DNA of 64,000 nucleotides from Catellatospora bangladeshensis (GCF_016862575.1 NZ_BONF01000003.1:27861-91860); one strand, 5' to 3'; numbered from the stretch's first letter, positions 26,938 through 36,911 are shown. The notes: generated by a model from the sequence alone, not told the origin. Made by a program: numbers and translations.

Positions 26938-27136
26938 CGCCTAACCCCTTCCGTTTCCCACCCCCACCGACGCACACGGTCGTGGCGGTCGGCGAACCCT
27001 GGACAGATCATCGCTTGAGCGAGCCGCCACGTCCACTCCGTGGGTCTCCATCGTCGAGTGTCCATCGACAGATCTGCCGTATCGCAGACACCCGCGACGG
27101 ATACGACACCGCGCATGCACATGTGATAATCCGCCC

Positions 27137-28027
27137 GTGCTGGCTGACGATACGATCCGCACCGCGCTTCGTACCGCATGGCACCTTCAGCCGGACGGCT
27201 GCACTCCGCTGGACGGTGGGACGGCCGGCTCGGCCGGGTCGGTCGTGGCGGGTGGCCGCCGGTATGTGGCGGCGCTGGTCGCGGCCGTGGACCGGACCCG
27301 GTTCGAGGCCGGGCTCGCCGCCGCCGAACGTCTCGCCCGGCAGGGCCACGACGCGGGCGCGCCCGTCCGCGCGGCCGACGGGGCTCTGTGCGTGCCCGTC
27401 GGCGACCGGCTGCTCGCGCTGCTCGAATACGTTCCCGGCCGGCCGCTCGACGGAGCCGACCCGGTCGACCAGCAGTGGTGGGGCGACCGCCTGGGCGCCG
27501 CGCACCGGGCACTGGCCGGTTTCCACCATGCCGGGCTGCCCGCCTGGCACGGGCTGCGCCCCGACGCGCCCCATCTCGCGGTGGCGGCGTGGCTCGGCCC
27601 GGCGGTCGCCCGTGCGGTGCACGCGATGACCAAGCTCCAGGTCACCGACCGGCTCACCGTGGGCACGCTGCACGGCGCCCCCCGGCCCGCGGCCTTCCGG
27701 CTCGACCCCGACACCGGCCGGATCGGGCTGGTCAGCTGGGGCTCGGTGCTGTCCGGGCCGCTGGTGTACGACCTCGCCGCCGCGGTGCGGCACGCGGGCG
27801 GGCCGGAGCGGGCCCGGGAGCTGCTGGCCGCGTACACCGCGACGGGCGCGGTGCCGGTCGCCGAGATCGAGGGCAGCCTGGACACCATGCTCCGGTTCTG
27901 CTGGGCCGCCGAGGCCGACGCCTGCGCGCGCCTGCTGGCCGGCTGCCCCGGGTCCGAGCCGGACCGGGCGGCCGTCGAGCGCGGCCGGGCAGGCCTGGAC
28001 CAGGCACGCGCGGCCCTGCTCGACTGA
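27137..28027 (+). CDS. Aminoglycoside-phosphotransferase-fold protein without catalytic residues
   Basis: The protein is 296 aa. The C-lobe order of the APH family is evident (LLALLEYVPGRPLDG, LGAAHRALAGFHHAG, then TLHGAPRPAAFRLDPDTGRIGLVSWGS, YDLAAAVRHAGG). The catalytic loop HGD-x4-N is H179-G180-A181 with A186, and the metal Asp of the IDW motif is S200 in VSW. Loss of all three indicates a pseudokinase or a binding protein. GATAAT ends 6 nt before GTG 27137, so the mRNA is likely leaderless. The role is unknown; possibly a metabolite sensor. Confidence 0.8.
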   Translation: MLADDTIRTALRTAWHLQPDGCTPLDGGTAGSAGSVVAGGRRYVAALVAAVDRTRFEAGLAAAERLARQGHDAGAPVRAADGALCVPVGDRLLALLEYVPGRPLDGADPVDQQWWGDRLGAAHRALAGFHHAGLPAWHGLRPDAPHLAVAAWLGPAVARAVHAMTKLQVTDRLTVGTLHGAPRPAAFRLDPDTGRIGLVSWGSVLSGPLVYDLAAAVRHAGGPERARELLAAYTATGAVPVAEIEGSLDTMLRFCWAAEADACARLLAGCPGSEPDRAAVERGRAGLDQARAALLD

Positions 28028-28077
28028 GGGCCGCGGGGCCGCCGGGCGTGGGCGCGGGATGGGTCGGCGGCCGGTGA

Positions 28078-28902
28078 TCAGGCGCGGAGGTGGGCCAGGA
28101 CCAGGGGGTCGAGGTGGCCGGGGACCATGCGCTCCTCCAGGTTCTCGATGCCGGCCCAGCCGGCCAGGGCGGCGTCGAGATCGGAGTCGGTGTGGCCGCG
28201 TGCCGCCAGCAGCTCGCGCACCTCGTCGGCGAGCGCGCCGTCGAGCGGCAGCAGGGTGTCCGGGTCGGGCCTGCCGAACAGCAGCGTGTGCACGTCCAGC
28301 AGCCGGGCCAGCTCGGCGCACGGGTCGGGGTGGTCGTCGACGCGCAGATCCACCAGCACGTCACTGGTGCCGCCGTAGCCCTGGCCGGGCGCGACGACGT
28401 ACACCGCGGCGCTCTGCCGGCCCCGGCGGTCACCACCGGCCGCGTCCCCGGCCCGCAGCGCCGTCAGCAGGCGTGCGGCGAGCGGGGCGGCCGGGTCCGA
28501 GGCCAGCCAGGCCTGCTCCATGGCGGCGACGACCTCCGGTCCGGTCAGGATGTTGCCCTGGATCGCGTACCCGTCGCCGGTGACGCCCCCGGCCCAGGCG
28601 TGGCAGCCGGTGCCGGTGAAGGTGGCGCCGTCACCCGCGGCGCCGACCACGCCGAGCTGCCGCTGGGCCCGCCCCGGGTCGGCGGCGGTGAGCCCGGCGA
28701 CCACGTCGGCCGCCAGGGTGCCGGTACGCAGCATCGCCAGCCCCTGCGGCCGGTAGGCGAGGTTGGCGTAGGACTGGGTGGCCAGCGCGCCCACCCCGGC
28801 CTCGGCCGCGGGCACGACCGCCCCGGCGGCGAGGAACTTACTGGCCACGGCGACCCCGTGTGCGACCCCGTCGGCCGAGCGCGCGACGATCGAGAACGTC
28901 AT
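28078..28902 (-). CDS. DUF1028 (Ntn-hydrolase-like) protein
   Basis: The protein is 274 aa. The N-terminus TFSIVARSADGVAHGVAVASKFLAAGAVVPAAEAGVGALATQS is the DUF1028 hallmark, followed by GNILTGPEVV and a Gly/Ala-rich core. The family resembles Ntn amidohydrolases in secondary structure but its substrate is not established. ATG 28902 was chosen because TACCCT lies 7 nt upstream (leaderless). It is divergent from the RNase AS gene with 42 bp between starts. Confidence 0.85.
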   Translation of the reverse strand: MTFSIVARSADGVAHGVAVASKFLAAGAVVPAAEAGVGALATQSYANLAYRPQGLAMLRTGTLAADVVAGLTAADPGRAQRQLGVVGAAGDGATFTGTGCHAWAGGVTGDGYAIQGNILTGPEVVAAMEQAWLASDPAAPLAARLLTALRAGDAAGGDRRGRQSAAVYVVAPGQGYGGTSDVLVDLRVDDHPDPCAELARLLDVHTLLFGRPDPDTLLPLDGALADEVRELLAARGHTDSDLDAALAGWAGIENLEERMVPGHLDPLVLAHLRA

Positions 28903-28944
28903 GGCGCCCAGGGTAGGGCGTCGCGGAGGGGGAGACGGGTTCGG

Positions 28945-29448
28945 ATGGCGTACCGCTATTTCTACGACTGCGAGTTCATCGAGGACGGAGTCACCATCGA
29001 CCTGGTCTCGATCGGGGTGGTCGACGAGCACGGCCGGGAGTTCTACGCGGTGTCCACGGAGTTCGACCCGGGCAAGGCGATCCCGTGGGTGCGCGAGAAC
29101 GTGCTGAACCTGCTGCCCTCCCCGGCGGACAAGGCGTGGCGCTCGCGCGAGCGCATCCGCACGGACCTGCTGGAGTTCCTGACCGAGCCGCTGCAGGGCC
29201 GCCCGCACGAGAGCATCGAGCTGTGGGCCTGGTACGGCGCGTACGACCATGTGGCGCTGGCGCAGCTGTGGGGCGCCATGGTGGCGCTGCCCCGCGCCAT
29301 CCCGCGCTACACCAAGGAGCTGCGCCAGCTGTGGGACGAGCGGGGCCGCCCGGCGTTGCCCGAGGCGGCGTCGTCGCGGCACGACGCCCTGGTGGACGCC
29401 CGGCACAACCTGGCCCGCTGGCGCACCATGACGGCGCGTAAGGGCTGA
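28945..29448 (+). CDS. RNase AS-like DEDDh 3'-5' exoribonuclease
   Basis: The protein is 167 aa. The exonuclease motif I is YFYDCEFIEDG; then TIDLVSIGVVDEHGREFYAVSTEFDP, WAWYGAYDHVALAQLWG and the final HDALVDAR match the mycobacterial Rv2179c family (from memory), which trims adenylate-rich RNA. It is cytosolic, with no TM segments. A GGGGGAGA Shine-Dalgarno precedes the ATG. A GC-rich hairpin (29487-29532) follows. It lies near aroG (32.8 kb), as in mycobacteria, but here pfkA and proC have been placed in between. Confidence 0.9.
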   Translation: MAYRYFYDCEFIEDGVTIDLVSIGVVDEHGREFYAVSTEFDPGKAIPWVRENVLNLLPSPADKAWRSRERIRTDLLEFLTEPLQGRPHESIELWAWYGAYDHVALAQLWGAMVALPRAIPRYTKELRQLWDERGRPALPEAASSRHDALVDARHNLARWRTMTARKG

Positions 29449-29486
29449 GGGCCCGCCTGCCGAGGTGGACGGGGCGTGAAGCCGCG

Positions 29487-29532
29487 GTGACGGCCGGGCG
29501 CGCCCCGGCCCGGGGTGCCGGGGCGCCGTCAC
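29487..29532 (+). terminator. Hairpin after the RNase AS gene
   Basis: The arms GTGACGGC and GCCGTCAC close a GC-rich centre with further internal pairing (CCCCGG/CCGGGG). The remaining bases up to 29742 are the pfkA leader, where I see TACAGT at 29642-29647 but no matching -35. Confidence 0.6.
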
Positions 29533-29742
29533 GCACGGGTAACCTGGCTATGACGACACTGTTGCGGCCGCTGGTGAGCGGCGGCGCGCCCCCACGTCGG
29601 GACACCCGCGGGGCGTGCTGGCCTATCCCCGGTGCGGCCAGTACAGTGCGCATTTGCGGCCCGCCCCGGCCGGCAACGTAGCCGTGATCACTCGTCTCCC
29701 GGGGCCCGGCAACTGACTACCCGTAATCGGGAGGACGAGAAA

Positions 29743-30768
29743 ATGCGTATCGGCGTACTCACCGGCGGCGGCGACTGCCCCGGTCTCAACGCGGTCATCC
29801 GCGCCGTGGTCCGCAAGGGCGTGGGCACCTACGGGCACGAGTTCGTCGGGTTCCGCGACGGCTGGAAGGGCCCGCTGGAGGGCATCACCCGCCCGCTGGG
29901 CATTCCGGAGGTCCGTGGCATCCTGCCGCGCGGCGGCACCATCCTGGGCTCCTCCCGCACCAACCCGTTCAAGATCGAGAACGGTGTGGAGCGGATCAAG
30001 GACAACCTGGCGAACATGGGCATCGACGCGCTGGTCGCGATCGGCGGCGAGGACACCCTCGGCGTCGCGACCAAGCTGACCGACCTAGGCGTCAACGTCG
30101 TCGGTGTGCCGAAGACGATCGACAACGACCTCGGCGCGACCGACTTCACGTTCGGCTTCGACACCGCGGTCAACATCGCCATGGAGGCGATCGACCGGCT
30201 GCACACCACCGCCGAGTCGCACCACCGCACCGTGGTCGTCGAGGTCATGGGCCGCCACGCGGGCTGGATCGCGCTGCACGCCGGCCTGGCCGGCGGCGCC
30301 AACGTGATCCTGCTCCCCGAGCAGAAGTTCGACCTGGACAAGGTCGTCGAGCACGTCGAGACCCGGTTCAAGACCAACTACTCGCCGATCATCGTGATCT
30401 CCGAGGGCGCCATGCCCACCGACGGCGACATGATCACCCTGAACGGCGAGCTGGACGCCTTCGGCCACGTCCGCCTCGGCGGCATCGGCAACTGGCTCGC
30501 CGACCAGCTGGAGAAGCGCACCGGCAAGGAGGCCCGCGCCGTCGTCCTGGGCCACACCCAGCGCGGTGGCACCCCCACCGCCTTCGACCGCGTCCTGGCC
30601 ACCCGCTTCGGCCTGCACGCCATCGACGCCGTCCACGAGGGCGACTTCGGCAAGATGGTCGCCCTCCGCGGCACCGAGATCGTCCGCGTGCCGCTGATCG
30701 AGGCGACCCGCGAGCTCAAGGTCGTCCCCCCGCACCGCTACACCGAGGCCGAGGCCTTCTTCGGCTGA
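29743..30768 (+). CDS. pfkA: 6-phosphofructokinase (actinobacterial type; phosphoryl donor undecided)
   Basis: The protein is 341 aa. It has the family-typical GVLTGGGDCPGLNAVIR, RGGTILGSSRTNP, PKTIDNDL with the catalytic Asp, EVMGRHAGWIAL and GHTQRGGTPTAFDR. It converts fructose-6-phosphate to the 1,6-bisphosphate. At the donor site the residues are G101-G102-E103-D104 and K124, where ATP enzymes such as E. coli PfkA have Gly104 and Gly124. Asp104/Lys124 are associated with PPi use in Amycolatopsis, but ATP-dependent actinobacterial relatives exist. GGGAGGA precedes ATG 29743 by about 7 nt. A palindrome follows. Confidence 0.92.
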   Translation: MRIGVLTGGGDCPGLNAVIRAVVRKGVGTYGHEFVGFRDGWKGPLEGITRPLGIPEVRGILPRGGTILGSSRTNPFKIENGVERIKDNLANMGIDALVAIGGEDTLGVATKLTDLGVNVVGVPKTIDNDLGATDFTFGFDTAVNIAMEAIDRLHTTAESHHRTVVVEVMGRHAGWIALHAGLAGGANVILLPEQKFDLDKVVEHVETRFKTNYSPIIVISEGAMPTDGDMITLNGELDAFGHVRLGGIGNWLADQLEKRTGKEARAVVLGHTQRGGTPTAFDRVLATRFGLHAIDAVHEGDFGKMVALRGTEIVRVPLIEATRELKVVPPHRYTEAEAFFG

Positions 30769-30783
30769 TCTCCTCATCATGCG

Positions 30784-30843
30784 TTGATCATGAACTTAGG
30801 TCAGTGTTCGACGGCGTGTCGGCACCCCTAAGTTCATGATCAA
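30784..30843. repeat. Palindromic element, family C copy 2
   Basis: Perfect 17-bp arms TTGATCATGAACTTAGG and complement surround a 26-nt loop holding CGACGGCGTGTCG, as in copy 1 at 15933. It fills nearly all of the pfkA-proC spacer. Confidence 0.9.
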
Positions 30844-30866
30844 CCCTGTGGAGGGTTAGGGGAGAC

Positions 30867-31673
30867 ATGTACACCGTTGCCGTCATCGGGGCGGGCAAGA
30901 TCGGTGAGGTGCTGCTGTCGGGGCTGGTCAAGGCCGGGTGGCCGGTGGACCAGATCGTGGCGACGGCGCGGCGCGAGGAGCGGGCGGAGCAGCTGCGCAA
31001 CCGGTACGGCATCCGGGTGCTGGCCAACGCCGAGGCGGTCCAGGCCGCCGACGTGGTCGCCATCGCGGTGAAGCCGCAGGACGCCGGGGTGCTGCTGGCC
31101 GAGCTGGGGCCGCAGATCCCGGCGGGCAAGCTGGTGATCTCGCTGTGCGCCGGCCTGCCCACCTCGTTCTTCACCAAGTGGCTGGCCGAGGGCACGCCCG
31201 TGGTCCGGGTCATGACGAACACCCCGGCGCTGGTCGACGAGGCGATGACCGCGATCTCGGCCGGTCCGCACGCCACGGCCGAGCACCTGGCCGTGGCCGA
31301 GGAGCTGTTCTCGCCGCTGGGCCGCACCATCCGGGTGCCGGAGAGCCAGCAGGACGCGGTCACCGCGCTGTCCGGCTCCGGCCCGGCGTACTTCTACTTC
31401 CTGGTCGAGGCGATGACCGACGCGGGCATCCTGCTGGGGCTGCCGCGCCAGGTGGCGCACGACCTCATCGTGCAGACCGCGATCGGTTCGGCCATCATGC
31501 TGCGCGACTCGGGGGAGCACCCGGTGAAGCTGCGCGAGGCGGTCACCTCGCCCGCCGGCACCACCATCTCCGCCATCCGCGAGCTGGAGAACCACGGCGT
31601 ACGCGCGGCGCTGCTGGCCGCCCTCGAAGCGGCCCGGGACCGGGCCAAGGAGATCGCCGACCAGGCCTCCTGA
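30867..31673 (+). CDS. proC: Pyrroline-5-carboxylate reductase
   Basis: The protein is 268 aa. The N-terminal Rossmann motif is VAVIGAGKIGEVLL, with VVAIAVKPQDA and VVRVMTNTPALV. The C-terminal dimer domain has the signature VTALSGSGPAYFYFLVEAMTDAGILLGL and the terminal LREAVTSPAGTTISAIRELE. It reduces 1-pyrroline-5-carboxylate to proline. GGGGAG lies about 5 nt before ATG. A textbook terminator follows at 31696. Confidence 0.96.
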   Translation: MYTVAVIGAGKIGEVLLSGLVKAGWPVDQIVATARREERAEQLRNRYGIRVLANAEAVQAADVVAIAVKPQDAGVLLAELGPQIPAGKLVISLCAGLPTSFFTKWLAEGTPVVRVMTNTPALVDEAMTAISAGPHATAEHLAVAEELFSPLGRTIRVPESQQDAVTALSGSGPAYFYFLVEAMTDAGILLGLPRQVAHDLIVQTAIGSAIMLRDSGEHPVKLREAVTSPAGTTISAIRELENHGVRAALLAALEAARDRAKEIADQAS

Positions 31674-31695
31674 CCACGAACGCGTGACCAGGTCA

Positions 31696-31725
31696 CCCCC
31701 ACAGGCTCATTCATGCCTGTGGGGG
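31696..31725 (+). terminator. Intrinsic terminator after proC
   Basis: The stem CCCCCACAGGC / GCCTGTGGGGG (11 bp) with an 8-nt loop is followed by TTCCTGCTGTT, one of the few T-containing tails in the window. Confidence 0.85.
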
Positions 31726-31820
31726 TTCCTGCTGTTCGGACCGTCGACTTAGGCTCGATTCAGGGAGTTTGCACGAACTCCGTCCGCAGCTCCAAGGAGC
31801 CACAGCCCAAGGAGACGGCC

Positions 31821-32189
31821 ATGAGACGCGCCGCCACAGTCATCGGGACAGTCCTCGCCGCCCTCGTGATCTCGACCCCGGCCTACGCGTACGCGCACGA
31901 CCGGGTCACCAACCCCGTGCTGCACGCCATCCTCGACGTGCTCACCCTCGCGGTCGTCACCGCTCCGGTGTGGACGGCCTTCGCCTGGTCCCGCGGCCAC
32001 CGCTCGGCAGCGCTGCTGCTGCTGATCGGCCTGGTCCAGATCCCCGCGGGAGTGCTGGCGTTCGTGCCCATTCCCGACCCCGTGCTGCACACCGCGGCGC
32101 TGCTCACCAGCCTCGCCATCACGGCGACCTCGATCGTCTACGTCCGGCGTGAGGCCCACGCCGCCGCGGCCGTCGAGTCCGCCGGCTGA
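31821..32189 (+). CDS. Small multi-helix membrane protein
   Basis: The protein is 122 aa. A signal-anchor helix (ATVIGTVLAALVISTPAYAYA) is followed by three short hydrophobic helices (VLTLAVVTAPVWTAFAW, AALLLLIGLVQIPAGVLAFV, LHTAALLTSLAITATSIVYV). ATG 31821 was chosen for AAGGAG with a 6-nt gap; longer in-frame starts cross the proC terminator. No catalytic motif is present. The last 52 bp overlap the opposite-strand 32138 gene. Confidence 0.7.
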   Translation: MRRAATVIGTVLAALVISTPAYAYAHDRVTNPVLHAILDVLTLAVVTAPVWTAFAWSRGHRSAALLLLIGLVQIPAGVLAFVPIPDPVLHTAALLTSLAITATSIVYVRREAHAAAAVESAG

Positions 32190-32662
32190 GAGATCCGCTG
32201 CCGGAGCGCTCCGGCAGAGGTGGACCCGCTGTCGGTCGTGTGCGACGAGTCGCGGACGGCCGGCGGCGGTACAGCGCAACCGCCGCCCGGTCCGTTCGCC
32301 TCGGACCGGGCGGCCGTGTGCAGGGTCATCAGCTCGCCGTCCAGGTCCAGCTCCAGCAGCTCGCCGCGGCGGCGCACGCGCGGGCAGCCCTCGTGGGGCG
32401 CGGTCCAGGCCCCGTCGGGCCGCCGGTACGCGGTCCACCGGCAGTGCTCCTCACCGACGTATCCCCAGGCCATGAACAGCTCGGCGTCCCGATAGCGGTA
32501 GAGGCCCACGGTGGCCGTGGCCGCGCCCTCCGGCCGCCGGTAGAACTCTCCGGTCAGGCCCGGCACGACGTGCCCTTCGAGATCGATGTCGGGCACCGTG
32601 CGGTGCAGGGTGTAGTCGGCCGTGCGCGGCAGGGTCACGATCGCGGCGTCGCCTTCGCTCAT
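32138..32662 (-). CDS. Hypothetical protein (3' end overlaps the convergent gene)
   Basis: The protein is 174 aa. The first 115 residues look like a small beta-rich globular domain (TLPRTADYTLHRTVPDIDLEG, GEFYRRPEGAATATVGLYRYRDAELFMAWGYVG, CRWTAYRRPDGAW). The final 55 residues are low-complexity and may be a read-through extension into the neighbouring gene, since the frame closes only 52 bp inside it. A frameshift near 32290 is possible. I do not recognise the family. Confidence 0.5.
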   Translation of the reverse strand: MSEGDAAIVTLPRTADYTLHRTVPDIDLEGHVVPGLTGEFYRRPEGAATATVGLYRYRDAELFMAWGYVGEEHCRWTAYRRPDGAWTAPHEGCPRVRRRGELLELDLDGELMTLHTAARSEANGPGGGCAVPPPAVRDSSHTTDSGSTSAGALRQRISQPADSTAAAAWASRRT

Positions 32663-32752
32663 GCCTGATCAACGATCTCGGGTTGCGCCGCAGACCGGGC
32701 CGGGCGCGAGCGGCGTTTTTGGGATGCGACCACGTCGGGTGCGGGCGCGTGA

Positions 32753-34204
<1,452 letters not shown>

Positions 34205-34215
34205 CCGAGCGCGAG

Positions 34216-34249
34216 CGGATGAGGGACCGTGCAACGGCTCCCTCATCCG
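34216..34249. terminator. Hairpin between convergent aroG and the 34315 gene
   Basis: An 11-bp stem CGGATGAGGGA / TCCCTCATCCG with a 12-nt loop lies 12 nt past the aroG stop and can serve both strands. Confidence 0.7.
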
Positions 34250-34314
34250 GCGCGGCGATCAGCCGCCCGTGCCGGATGCCGATCGCCGTCGCCGGCCGGA
34301 GGGTGCCGTCCGGA

Positions 34315-34899
34315 TCAGACCGTGCAGGCGGTGCCGGGAGCCGACCGGATCACCAGCGTGGCGAGCAGCGGCACCTCCTGGTGGCGGGTCGTGCCGAGCA
34401 CCGAGAACCGCACCGGCACCGACGACCAGACCTGGCTTGCGCAGGCCGTTGCGCTCGCCGGGCTGCCGTCCATCCGCAGCGTCGCGAACAGGTAGATCTC
34501 CTCACCGGCGTCGAGGCGCACGGGCCGGAACGGCGTCGCGCGCTCCGCGGCGCAGCAGCCGGGGCCTTCCCGCATCATCGTGAGCCGCTCCAGCCGCAGG
34601 CCGGGCAGCCGGTCCTCGTCGATGCCGTCGATCCGCACCGGCAGCCGGTCCGGGTTGCGCACGGCGAAGTACAGCTCGTAGCTGCGCTCGGCGGTGTAGT
34701 CGTAGCGCACGAACGCGCCCGTCACGTCCTGCGACGCCTGCGCGTCGGGGCTGCCGCCCCCGAACGAGCCCGTCTCCAGCCGGTAGCCCAGGGCCACGAC
34801 CTGCCACGACAGCAGCGCGAGCATGATCACGCCGATGAGCCCGAGCAGCAGCCGGGCCGACTTGGTCACATCGCCGGCGGTGACAGGGGTGGATGCCAT
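34315..34899 (-). CDS. Membrane-anchored hypothetical protein
   Basis: The protein is 194 aa. One TM helix near residues 17-40 ([25 protein letters not shown]) is followed by an extracellular beta-rich domain with cysteine-containing [23 protein letters not shown] and the C-terminal GTACTV, possibly disulfide-bonded. ATG 34899 was chosen over an upstream start because TACGCT lies 7 nt before it (leaderless). I do not recognise the family. It is divergent from threonine aldolase. Confidence 0.7.
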   Translation of the reverse strand: MASTPVTAGDVTKSARLLLGLIGVIMLALLSWQVVALGYRLETGSFGGGSPDAQASQDVTGAFVRYDYTAERSYELYFAVRNPDRLPVRIDGIDEDRLPGLRLERLTMMREGPGCCAAERATPFRPVRLDAGEEIYLFATLRMDGSPASATACASQVWSSVPVRFSVLGTTRHQEVPLLATLVIRSAPGTACTV

Positions 34900-34977
34900 G
34901 GCGCGCAGCGTAGCGGTCCGTGACACGCAGCGCTGCCCCCCTTCTGGTCACCCTTGCCGATGAGGTAGGAACGAGGC

Positions 34978-36009
34978 ATGACGCAGATGGTTGATCTTCG
35001 CAGCGACACCGTGACCAGGCCGACCGCGGCGATGCGGGCGGCGATGGCGGCCGCCGAGGTCGGTGACGACGTGTACGGCGAGGACCCCACGGTCATCGCG
35101 CTGGAGCAGCGGGTGGCGCGGCTGTTCGGGCACGAGGCGGCGCTGTTCGCGCCGAGCGGCTCGATGGCCAACCAGATCGCGCTGCAGCTGGTCGTGCCGC
35201 CCGCGCACGAGCTGCTGTGCGACGCGAACGCGCACGTGGTGACGTACGAGTTCGGCGCCGCCGCGGCCATCGGCGGCATCTCCACCCGGACCTGGCCGTT
35301 CGCGGGCGGGCAGCTCGACGTCGACGTGATCGCCTCGATGATCCGCCCGGACGGCTACTGGGCCGTGCCGACGCGCGCCATCGCGGTCGAGCAGACGCAC
35401 AACATGGCGGGCGGCGTGGTGATCGGGCTCGACACGCTGCGCGCGCTGCGCGGCGTCGCCGACGCGGCCGGGGCGGCGCTGCACTGCGACGGGGCACGCA
35501 TCTGGCACGCCCACGTCGCCGACGGCGTGCCGCTGGCCGAGTACGGCGCGCTGTTCGACACGATGTCGGTGTGCCTGTCCAAGGGCCTCGGCGCGCCGGT
35601 CGGCTCGGTGGTGGTGGGCAGCGCCGAGAACATCGCCAAGGCGCGCTGGATCCGCAAGCGCATGGGCGGCGGGATGCGCCAGGCCGGCATCCTCGCCGCG
35701 GCCGGCCTGTACGCCCTGGAGCACCACATCGACCGGCTCGCCGACGACCACGCCCGCGCCCGGCGGCTGGCCGACGCGCTCGCGCCCTACGGCGTGGTGG
35801 ACGCCGACCGGGTGCGCACGAACCTGGTGCTGCTGGACCTGAGCAAGACCGCGCTCGACGCGCACGGCCTGGCCGGGCGCGCCCGAGAGCAGGGAGTGCT
35901 GGTGAGCGTCATCGCCCCGCGTACCGTCCGCCTCATCACCCACCTCGACGCCGACGACGCCGCGGTGGACCGCGCCATCGCGGTCCTGAGCCCGCTCCTC
36001 GCCGCCTGA
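34978..36009 (+). CDS. ltaE: Low-specificity L-threonine aldolase
   Basis: The protein is 343 aa and is PLP-dependent (fold type I). It opens with [13 protein letters not shown], a family signature; [13 protein letters not shown] holds the phosphate-binding turn, [11 protein letters not shown] carries the PLP ring Asp, and [12 protein letters not shown] carries the Schiff-base Lys. It cleaves threonine/allo-threonine to glycine and acetaldehyde. TAGGAA precedes the ATG by 6 nt. Palindrome A2 starts 3 nt after the stop codon. Confidence 0.94.
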   Translation: MTQMVDLRSDTVTRPTAAMRAAMAAAEVGDDVYGEDPTVIALEQRVARLFGHEAALFAPSGSMANQIALQLVVPPAHELLCDANAHVVTYEFGAAAAIGGISTRTWPFAGGQLDVDVIASMIRPDGYWAVPTRAIAVEQTHNMAGGVVIGLDTLRALRGVADAAGAALHCDGARIWHAHVADGVPLAEYGALFDTMSVCLSKGLGAPVGSVVVGSAENIAKARWIRKRMGGGMRQAGILAAAGLYALEHHIDRLADDHARARRLADALAPYGVVDADRVRTNLVLLDLSKTALDAHGLAGRAREQGVLVSVIAPRTVRLITHLDADDAAVDRAIAVLSPLLAA

Positions 36010-36012
36010 GCC

Positions 36013-36079
36013 GATCTTGCGCGAACTGTGGGGACGACACGCCCGAATCGGGCAGATGGGCAACAGTTCGCGCAAGATC
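36013..36079. repeat. Palindromic element, family A copy 2
   Basis: Perfect 17-bp arms GATCTTGCGCGAACTGT and complement flank a 33-nt loop. The loop starts GGGGACGACACG, ends ATGGGCA and contains its own stem GCCCG-AAT-CGGGC. It lies between the convergent stops of ltaE and bfr. Confidence 0.92.
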
Positions 36080-36103
36080 GACGCCAGATGTGGCGCGGGA
36101 GGC

Positions 36104-36583
36104 TCAGGCCTCGGGGTGCTCGGTGACGTTCTGGAGGTAGAGGGGCTCGCCGAGGCTCTCGATGAGGCCGAGCTGGGTCTCCAGGTAGTCGATGTGGTGC
36201 TCCTCGTCGGCGAGGATCTCCTCGAAGATGTTCGCCGAGGTGACGTCACCGACGGAGCGCATGTACTCGATGCCCAGGCGCAGCCGCTCGACCGCCTCGA
36301 CCTCGATCTTCATGTCGCACTGGAACTGCTCCTTGACGGTCTCGCCGATCCGCAGCGCGCCCAGCTTCTGGAAGTTGGGCAGGCCGTCGAGGAACAGGAT
36401 GCGCTCGGCGAGCCGGTCGGCGTGCTTCATCTCGTCGATGGACTCGTGCCGGGTGTACTTCGCGAGCTTGGTGTAGCCCCAGTTCTCCTGCATGCGGTAG
36501 TGCAGCCAGTACTGGTTGATCGCGGTGAGCTCCGCGGTCAGCTGCTCGTTGAGGAACTCGATGACGCGGGCGTCGCCTTGCAT
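36104..36583 (-). CDS. bfr: Bacterioferritin
   Basis: The protein is 159 aa, the normal length. The ferroxidase ligands are in place: E18 of QLTAELTAINQ, the E/H pair of HESIDEMKHADRL, an E in ETVKEQFQ/EVEAVERL and EEILADEEHHIDY. The haem Met is the one in DEMKHA. It oxidises and stores iron in a 24-mer shell. ATG 36583 (MQGDARVIEF) fits the family start better than GTG 36601. It lies 57 nt downstream of the Bfd-like ferredoxin gene. Confidence 0.95.
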   Translation of the reverse strand: MQGDARVIEFLNEQLTAELTAINQYWLHYRMQENWGYTKLAKYTRHESIDEMKHADRLAERILFLDGLPNFQKLGALRIGETVKEQFQCDMKIEVEAVERLRLGIEYMRSVGDVTSANIFEEILADEEHHIDYLETQLGLIESLGEPLYLQNVTEHPEA

Positions 36584-36640
36584 GGTGAAGAAACCCCCCA
36601 CGGGAACGTGTATAGGGGGTAATCTACGCGCCTTGTCCGG

Positions 36641-36829
36641 TTATGCCGCGATTGGCAGCAGCGTGTCGGCGTTCTCCTCGTCGATCAGGTCGCAGATGCG
36701 GTCGAGGCAGGAGCCGCAGCCCGTGCCCGCACCGCAGGCCTCGCCGACGGAGTCCTCGCAGCGCGCGCCCGCGCGGATCACCGAGCGCACTTCGCACTCA
36801 CGAACCCGTTCACAGATGCACACGAACAC
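36641..36829 (-). CDS. bfd: Bacterioferritin-associated ferredoxin (Bfd-like, [2Fe-2S])
   Basis: The protein is 62 aa. Four cysteines have Bfd spacing: C-I-C near the start (MFVCICERV) and C-G-S-C in GTGCGSCLDRICDL. Bfd delivers electrons to bacterioferritin to release stored iron. The start is GTG 36829 with AGGG 8 nt upstream; an in-frame GTG at 36823 is possible. The order bfd then bfr on one strand suggests co-regulation; an iron-box-like dyad lies 40 bp upstream. Confidence 0.9.
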   Translation of the reverse strand: MFVCICERVRECEVRSVIRAGARCEDSVGEACGAGTGCGSCLDRICDLIDEENADTLLPIAA

Positions 36830-36868
36830 AGCAGGGACCCTTCGGCACTGGAGGAGTGAGGCTGCCGG

Positions 36869-36887
36869 TGAAGCAAGCCTTGCCTCA
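36869..36887. promoter_or_regulatory. Candidate DtxR/IdeR-type iron box upstream of bfd
   Basis: The minus-strand sequence TGAGGCAAGGCTTGCTTCA is a near-perfect dyad (one mismatch). It agrees at 12 of 19 positions with the actinobacterial iron-box consensus TTAGGTTAGSCTAACCTAA (from memory). The match is modest, so this rests mainly on context. Confidence 0.4.
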
Positions 36888-36911
36888 GTAAGGGTGCCCT
36901 AAAGGATTCTG

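Noticed and set aside
29487..29681. Small ORF in the pfkA leader
   Set aside because: It lies within the hairpin terminator of the RNase AS gene and is Arg/Pro/Gly-rich.
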